Part shown: positions 57,767-64,000 of the stretch, piece after piece
Numbering within the stretch: position 1 is the stretch's first letter
How the letters are laid out: each line of letters opens with the position of its first letter
Assembly: GCA_026008535.1 (NCBI GenBank)
Contig: BRKX01000003.1
Coordinates: forward strand, 27,146,001 to 27,210,000
Reading direction: 5' to 3'
Source: Perilla frutescens
Taxonomy: Eukaryota; Streptophyta; Magnoliopsida; Lamiales; Lamiaceae
DNA: 64,000 nucleotides
Notes under the pieces: generated by a model
Told to the model about the DNA's origin: nothing
Databases searched by the model: none
The model's input: only the letters and a program-made list of their open reading frames with translations
Translations under genes and position numbers: made by a program

Positions 57767-59126
57767 CCGTGCTATCTAGTCGAAGGACTAGAAAGCCTGC
57801 TACTCTAGGCTCTCATTCTCGTAGTCCTCGAGGGTGCTCTGGTCAACAATGGAATTCTGGATGTCCATTATGAAGGGCCTCAGTGAAACCCCCCAAGAGC
57901 TCGAGTCGGTGGGGGCCTTGCGTGAAGTGCGAGCAGCCTCAACATCAATGACTTCCGTAGGAGCTGGAGCTTGTGAGACAACTATAAGAGCAGAAGCATT
58001 ACCCTTTGATTTCTTGGGCGGCAGTGAGGCCGAAGGCATATCATCTGCTGACCTCTTAACGCCCGAAGATGAAGAACCCTCTCTCCTGGCAGCCGTTAGT
58101 GCCTTAACCTTTGCATCTGAAGGCTTGATCTTGAGCTTTCCCATCTCGTCAAGTAAGACCCGACCATTGCGAACCTTCTCAAACTCTCGAGGTTTGTCAG
58201 GAAGGAAAAAGGCTTCCTTGATGTGGGTAGCTTCGACCCTGGAAGGCTCATGACGTGGAGGAAAGCCTGCAAAAGTAAGAAAATTCATAAGTTACGAATA
58301 AAGGAAATACCATAGGAGTTCGGCTTGAGAACCTACGAGCTTCGCAGAATTCGGCAAGAGCAATCACATCAGCAGAGGTCCCGACAGGGACAAAGGTGAA
58401 CTTTGGCTTCCAATAACCCGAAGAAGTAGCTTTGTTATCAGAGGAGGCCGATTTCCCACCCACTTCGTGAAATAGTAAAAACCTGGCTGTCCGACGTTGG
58501 CCACTAGTCTATACACCGCATTCCACTCACCGACATTGGGCTCAGAAAAACCTAGCTTCTCCTACAAGTAATACATGCCCATCATGTGAAACCACCTATC
58601 GGGGTGATTTGGGCAGGAGCTATGCCATAGAAGTGGGCAATTTTCACGAAAAACGGGTGAATAGAGAGCCCGACCCCCTTTTCGGTAACCAGTGTGTAAA
58701 AGGCCGTGAATCCCGACGGAGGTCGGTGTGCTCGTTTGTTAGGGCGGAGGGATTGAATCTCAACCCCAGCTTCAGAAATTGGTGGTAAAGCTAACCTTTT
58801 CAAGAGCTCATCGCTTACATTCGAAGTGATCTCAGAGGCCTTGAATCTCTCACAGCCTTAACCTCACGGATATATATCTTTTGCCTCTCTAACAGGTTGC
58901 CAGTTGCCACCGCAGCCTGTCATTTACTAATTGCTGCTCAGCCTATCGAGCGAGGGACAATGACCGATGGCCATCTGCCCTTATCCTTTCCCGTAACCTT
59001 GATAATCACCGGAGAATCAGAGCTGGCAAACCGTTCCGATCCTGAAAGATTTTCTTCTCCTCCACCGCCATAATTTCTTCCTTCTTTCCTAGCGTTCAAA
59101 TCCTCACTCGTACTTATTATATCCAA
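57767..59126 (-). pseudogene. Antisense gene of the Tat-type element, 5' exons
   Basis: Minus strand. A Gly/Ser-rich start (GGGGEENLSGSERF, near 59060) is followed in another frame by RPPSGFTAFYTLVTEKGVGLSIHPFFVKIAHFYGIAPAQITP (58600-58720), which resembles the putative gypsy-type transposon domain (Transposase_28-like). Then come a WKPKFTFVPVGTS segment and a basic linker (PPKKSKGNAS) ending in ESLE at 57800. Three TAG codons stand between 57800 and the donor CACGG/GTAAGT at 57767/57766. A 66-bp intron-like gap with GT/AG ends may lie at 58267-58332, though it leaves a 1-base phase mismatch. Clearly decayed. Confidence 0.7.
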
Positions 59127-59176
59127 AAATTAAGAAATATAACAAATAATACGAACCCTAAATTGAACCAAGAACC

Positions 59177-59445
59177 CAGAATATCCGCCTACCTAAGTTC
59201 CAAAGCCCACCGAAAACTTGAAAATGAACAATACCACCCAGAAAATCAACAATACCACTCAAAAAATCAATCACACCACCCAGAAAATCAACAATACCAC
59301 TCAAAAAATCAATAACACCACCCACAGAATATCTGCCTACCTAAGTTCCAAAGCCCACCGAAAACTTGAAAATGAACAATACCACCCAGAAAATCAACAA
59401 TACCACCAAAAAATCAATAACGCCACCCAGAAATCTAAAACCTAA
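59177..59445. repeat. 21-bp tandem array plus 148-bp duplication
   Basis: AAAATCAACAATACCACCCAG and variants are repeated about nine times. A larger block starting AGAATATC(C/T)GCCTACCTAAG is duplicated with a 148-bp offset (59177 and 59325). The apparent ORFs are by-products of the repeat. Confidence 0.88.
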
Positions 59446-59930
59446 AAACTCTAAAAGATACCACATATTTTCCAGAAACTTAAAAGTCACAAAGAAATAT
59501 CTCAAAATGTCCCTGAAAACTCTTAAAACCCTACGAGAAATGCTAAAGCCACATATTCATAGCATGAAAAATTGAAAAAAGAGAGGGAGACGAGAAGATA
59601 ACCTGGAAACCGTGACTTAAGTAAAGTTCAAGAGGCCGGTAATGTTTGTAGCAAAATCTTTAAGCAGGTTTAGAATGCGAGAAAAGCGGAGACGGTTGAC
59701 GGAAAACACAGGACATGATTTTTTGTGAAAGATTTACGCATCGGACAGGATTTTTCGTAAAGAATTTGGTTTGAAGCAAAAAACCTTTGAGATTCTGAAA
59801 AAATAGAGGAAGAGGGAACTGTTTCCCTCGATATTTAAAATACAGGAAAAAGGGACAACGCAATCTAAGCCCACGTATTTTGATCGAATGATGGGCGTTG
59901 ACCTAGGGAACGGGAAAAGTAAAATCCGTA
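59446..59930. other. Tat-type 3' region, unassigned
   Basis: AT-rich, no recognised coding segment. It probably holds the promoter or leader of the antisense gene, which starts on the other side of 59126. Confidence 0.35.
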
Positions 59931-59931
59931 C

Positions 59932-60180
59932 TCCAGGTCTGGAGCTCCACGAGGTCTACTCTCATGACCTCAGAAGCTCCCCCAGGACCTGCCTTCAGGT
60001 ATGGAGCTCCACGAGGTCTGCTATCATGACCTCAGAAGCTCCCCCGGGACCTGTCTTCAGGTCTGGAGCTCCGTGACGTCTAGTCTCATGACCTCAGAAG
60101 CTCTGTGAGGTCTACTCTCATGACCTTAGAAGCTCCCCTAGGACCTGCCTTCAGATTTAGAGCTCCACAAGATCAGCTTT
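59932..60180. repeat. Minisatellite, about 63 bp, four units
   Basis: GGTCTGGAGCTCCACGAGGTC...CTCATGACCTCAGAAGCTCCCCC...GACCTGCCTTCA is repeated; the third copy is shortened and the fourth degenerate. Located shortly before the 3' LTR of the Tat-type element. Confidence 0.88.
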
Positions 60181-60344
60181 CGCGGCCTCATTGAGATCCT
60201 TCCAGAATTCGCTTCCAAGTACGCCTCTGAAGCTAATAGAAAATCAGCATCTAAACATAGGGTTGAGTCAAGATAACGATTGGTAAACACTGACATTCAT
60301 TACCCGATCCTTGAAATACAAGAATCAAGTAATGAGGAACTAAC

Positions 60345-60861
60345 TATAGAGATCTTATTTCCGTATAGACCCAAATACCAGGCCCATGATCATTCGAGGT
60401 CAAGAGGTCCAGAGGTTGGTAAAAGTGGGCAGGGGGTCGAAGGCTTAAGAAAGAAGTCGAGGCTGAACAAATTTCAAAATAGCGCGACCAGGTCAAAGAC
60501 CTGTTGAGGATAAGGGAGACTTCATCGAACCCTAAAAGGGATAAGAGAGATCCCCTAAAAATCAGAGATAAGTTGAGAATCTCCTATATATATACATATA
60601 TCATAGAATAAAGAACACGTGGGCAATCAAACAACACATCACATTCACAATACAAACATAGAACTCAACTCAGAAATATCATTTTAATTTGATTACTTTA
60701 TTTAATTCTTCAGTTTTCCTAGTTTTGATTCTGACTTAAGCGTCAGAGTCTGTTCGATCATCAACCCCCGACGGTCCTTCGGCTTCACGTGTTTCTTTAT
60801 CTTGTAGGTCACTGGAGGCCGAACTTGAAGTATGATTAACCGTAGAGTTTTGACCTCTACA
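60345..60861 (+). repeat. 3' LTR of the Tat-type element
   Basis: 517 bp, collinear with 34442-34989 but with many substitutions and a shorter ACAT/TATA tract. The first base pair reads TA instead of TG. Ends GACCTCTACA. Confidence 0.85.
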
Positions 60862-60916
60862 ATTGTAATTTGGTAAATGTTGCTAGATTAATTGGGTTAG
60901 GTATTCGCTACAGCAG

Positions 60917-61480
60917 GTGAGGCTTTCAGTCATAGTGTATGCCATACCGAAGGTACTTAACACGATCAGAGCCATACTACATAAGATAGGTGGTGATACA
61001 GCCCTGCAGTCATCTAGATCCAGATGCTTTGGCCATTTTCTGGACTACGGAGTTGGTGATGTCCAAAAGAAGGCAATTCACGCTTTGATGAGTCATGAGG
61101 TACGCGTGTCGGATCGTGCACTGAAGGGACGGGAGGCAAGGTTTCAGATTCATCACTTCCAGCTACGCTTTGGTCTGATTGAGTAGAACCTGGTGTCAGA
61201 TTTACGATTCCGCAGCTCGAGCTTCGATCCGAATGCCAAGCTGCATGTTGTTCCGTAGAGATCCATCTTCTATCACCTATTTCAAGGGAAGTGCACGACT
61301 GTGAATGAGATGGAGGATAGGTTCAATGATAGCGATGGCCAGAGATGCTCCGGATTATGTACAGGTTACGGACATATTATTTGCATACCAGATGATCTTA
61401 TGCCTGTATTAGAAATGAGTCGTGGTTCTATGGGTGTGGCACTAGTGGAGGATGCGGAGAGGTAGAATTCATTTCCATGG
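60917..61480 (+). pseudogene. DUF1985-like transposon gene fragment
   Basis: Reading CFGHFLDYGVGDVQKKAIHALMSHEV, then ARFQIHHFQLRFGLIE, a TAG, then NLVSDLRF...KLHVVP, another stop, and SIFYHLFQGKCTTVNEMEDRF further on. The order (a CFGHFLD-type opening, RF..HHFQLRFGL, YHLFQGK) resembles DUF1985, a domain seen in plant Mutator-like elements together with Ulp1-type proteases. Stops and frame shifts show decay. After the solo LTR the same reading may continue (WGHTF at 63388). The assignment is by memory of the family pattern only. Confidence 0.45.
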
Positions 61481-62154
61481 TGTAACGCCCCAATTTCACT
61501 TTAATAGAAAAAGGCACGTTATCCATGCTTTTCATTAATAAAATAATTTACATAAAATATAGCGGAAGTTTCAAAGAATAGTTCAATATTTGTTACATAA
61601 AATCAAGTCAAAAATAAATTAAATCTTTAATCATTCTTGACCACTTGACCACCATCATCACATATTGCCACTACGCATCACTCGAGACAACACCTGAAAA
61701 GATAAGTAGTTTTTAGGGTGAGTACTACTGACTCAGTGGGGAGTGTCCAATTATCCAAGCTATATAAAATTAAATGAGTAAATGAGAATAGTAAAAGTTG
61801 TTCAGTCCGTAAACCAAATCATATAGCCCGTCGGCCCATACTGTGTAGCCCGTAGGCCCTGTCTTATTCAGCCCGAAGGCCCTGTACTTTGCTGTGTCAT
61901 CACATACTCGATAATAAAATATAAAGAGAATAATTGGGACAAAATCACATAAAACCCCACCTTCATCTTGACCTTGATATTAACCAATTAAGTCCTGCGC
62001 GCCCTATAATTAATTATCTTAAATTAATACAATATATAACATAATGTAATAAAACTATGCATGAGATTTAGACTATTATGACATGATGCATGCTTAGGTT
62101 TTAACTAAATAATTATCTTACTAATGGCGTGGCCATTACTAAGAAAAGCTATGT

Positions 62155-62192
<38 letters not shown>

Positions 62193-63382
62193 TATGATAT
62201 ATGTGTTGATGGAAACAAAATAAATGATATCACAAGTCCACTCTCTCTGGTGAACCTGCTATATTGATTTAGGAAAAATATACACTAGTTTGAATGCACT
62301 TATGAAATCTATGTCACATGCTTAACTAAATGATATAATAATGCACCAATTCCTAGCCCAACACTTTCTCAGCACAACCTCTAAATCAAAGCCTAAAAAA
62401 ATAAAGGAAAATAATTCTCTCATAACTCTCTCTCTCTCTCTCTCTCTCATGATTTACGTAACCCAGCAAAACAGTAGAATCATATTTCCTTTCTCCTTCT
62501 TCTTCACGAAAACAGTCATGCAAATCAAAACATTAGTAAACAAGATAATTTCCTATCTTGCCTCATTCCTTCACAGTAATAGTCGACGGAGAACCCTACT
62601 GGAACCACTACAATATCAACTGCTCTTGCTGGAACTTCATCGTGCTTCACAAGGTGCCGACGCAACCATGCTGAGGCCATCATCCTCGAGGATTGCTATA
62701 CTACAACTATCACTCATCCTCACACATGCCCCGAAAGCTACTATGTAGATGCTATGCAATGCATGAAAAAAAACTGAAACGAAATCAAAGCATGGATGTA
62801 TCTACATACCTCACAGCAGCTCTCTATGATTCTTTTGATGCGGAGGAAACAAATGAACATAACTCAATATTTATACTTGAGGATTAGGGCTAAAGTTTGA
62901 ATCAGAGTTGAGATCTTGTAGTTATCTTCATCAAAGATTTCGATAAGGTCAAGATGTGATAAGGTTTGGAGATTTTATCAAAATATCTCTACTAGTTTTC
63001 GTGGAAAAGAAGGAAAGAAGGGATAGAGAGAAAATAAATCAATTACTTACAACTATGGCTTAAGGTTTGGGCTCCATGATAAAAATTATTTGGGCTTGAA
63101 ATGACTTCGGCTCCAATTAATAAAAAAAATGGGATAGAAATAAGCTTTGACAAAATAAATAAAATGCAACATATTAGGCACTCTAATTAAAATCTACATG
63201 TATGTTCATAATATGAAATAATCATATTCTAACATAAATTCATGCTTGGAACATTTCATAAATTACTTAGGTGTGACTTATTAGACTTAATTAATTAATA
63301 TCACGCACATATAAATAAAACGAATAAAATATTTTTATGAAAAAATGTAGTAATTTAAATATTGGAAAACCGGGTTGCTACA
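61481..63382. mobile_element. Solo LTR, 1902 bp (gypsy, Tekay/Del-like ends)
   Basis: Starts TGTAACGCCCCAATTTC and ends AAACCGGGTTGCTACA, flanked by perfect CATGG duplications (61476-61480 and 63383-63387). TGTAACGCCCC is a common LTR start among plant chromovirus-type gypsy elements. The interior has (TA)n at 62158-62190 and (CT)n at 62425-62448 and no pol gene. It interrupts the DUF1985-like fragment. Confidence 0.9.
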
Positions 63383-63400
63383 CATGGGGGCATACTTTTA

Positions 63401-64000
63401 TGACACGCGGTCGTTTCGCGCTCAAAAATAATTTATAACTCCTGTACCCACAGCGAGCGTAGCCAGCTAACGAGTACGGGTCGATCCCACAGAGAGCTGT
63501 TGTGATTCCACCTTCAGGTAACCAATCATAAAAAGGAGGTTTGGTTTTGTTGTCACTACTGTAAATTAAATCTGCAAAAGAAAGTAAAAAAGATATCAAA
63601 TAACAAAGGTTCTGACATTTGAACTTGAATTTGGTTTAAATATATATCAAATCGCTCATTGGCACAACGATTTTCATACATGATAAATCACCTAGTTATG
63701 GAGACCGGATTCCTCTCTACGTCTCCTCATTCATCCTTTCATTATAGACTTAAAAGTGATTTCTCGTCACTTAAATCTCTAATCAGTCACCCACCCCCCG
63801 GTTCCCCAAAGAGATGTAAGTGAACAGATAGCAGTGTGCCCTAGACGAACCCAGATCTATTGTGTTTATCCATTTCTCGTGTGCCTATAACACTCCATTG
63901 ATTCCCTTATTACTATATGAATCAACACACAGTCACGATTTGCAAATTCAATTACTAGTGGTGTGCCCTCTTTACCTAACGAGTGATCACCCACATTGGG
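63401..64000 (-). repeat. Partial LTR running off the window end
   Basis: TGACACGCGGTCGTTTCGCGC starts a segment with the AGTACGGGTCGATCCCACAGAGAG block, much like the GTATCGTATCCACAGGGA block near the start of the Athila-type LTR at 45587. This layout is typical of Athila/Tat-group LTRs seen in reverse. The other end and internal region are outside the window. No coding sequence. Confidence 0.5.

Larger units (their letters stand above)
34442..60861 (+). mobile_element. Old Ty3/gypsy element, Tat type, with nested insertions
   Basis: LTRs at 34442-34989 and 60345-60861 share sequence along their length (TGTAGAG...TCTACA; the right copy begins TATAGAG). Between them lie PBS, gag, protease, RT, RNase H, a second archaeal-type RNase H, integrase, and an antisense gene before the 3' LTR: the layout of the Tat lineage. 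Flanks ATTAT and ATTGT may be a decayed duplication. Nested within are a CACTA element, a solo LTR and a complete Athila-type element, together about 16 kb. The LTRs look roughly 10% diverged and gag-pol has many stops, so this is the oldest layer. Confidence 0.88.

Noticed and set aside
59218..59445. 75-codon ORF of NNTTQKI repeats
   Set aside because: Direct translation of a 21-bp tandem repeat, no start or gene context.

Overview
The window is plant nuclear DNA, almost certainly from a eudicot. It is AT-rich, with spliced host genes of plant type (a YOS1/IER3IP1 homolog, a SYP81-type syntaxin, a calmodulin-like EF-hand protein) scattered among LTR retrotransposons of plant-only lineages, a CACTA transposon, a tRNA-derived SINE, a probable Helitron and a Stowaway-like MITE. 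The species cannot be named from the sequence alone.

Layout. 1-950 is a ~200-bp AT-rich tandem repeat. 951-5035 is a palindromic GGTATA-type repeat split by a probable Helitron (1180-4936) that itself carries a MITE. 5100-6371 is the one host gene that looks intact, a YOS1-like gene with a 5'UTR intron. Downstream, a 9.2-kb Sirevirus-type Copia element (8544-17753, minus strand, TSD GGATG) sits in what looks like an intron. A 5'-truncated Copia remnant follows (18080-20609). 21873-26019 holds five exons of a SYP81 syntaxin on the minus strand. They have good splice sites, but there is a 1-bp frameshift, an in-frame deletion and missing exons; a 1.86-kb solo LTR lies in one intron and another truncated Copia element abuts the gene (26330-30823). 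That Copia fragment is fused head-on to the last part of a CML gene (30823-31061). A SINE (32119-32337) and low-complexity repeats lead to the main feature.

34442-60861 is one old Ty3/gypsy element of the Tat type, stretched to 26 kb by insertions. A 1.77-kb CACTA element sits in gag, a 2.08-kb solo LTR in the protease, and a complete 12.1-kb Athila-type Gypsy element in the intron of the Tat element's antisense gene. All have target-site duplications that can be read directly. Beyond it lie a DUF1985-like transposon gene fragment split by a 1.9-kb solo LTR, and the edge of one more LTR running off the window.

The Tat element's LTRs are clearly more diverged than those of the Athila and Sirevirus elements (about 2-2.5% by eye), matching the nesting order. 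In two elements the coding frame runs on without indels but carries stop codons, most of which are explicable by C-to-T change, a pattern that suggests cytosine-methylation decay. No wholly new biological system is evident. The most informative items are the antisense spliced gene of the Tat element with an intron-targeted insertion, the palindrome-rich Athila LTR, the broken SYP81 locus and the Copia/CML fusion.
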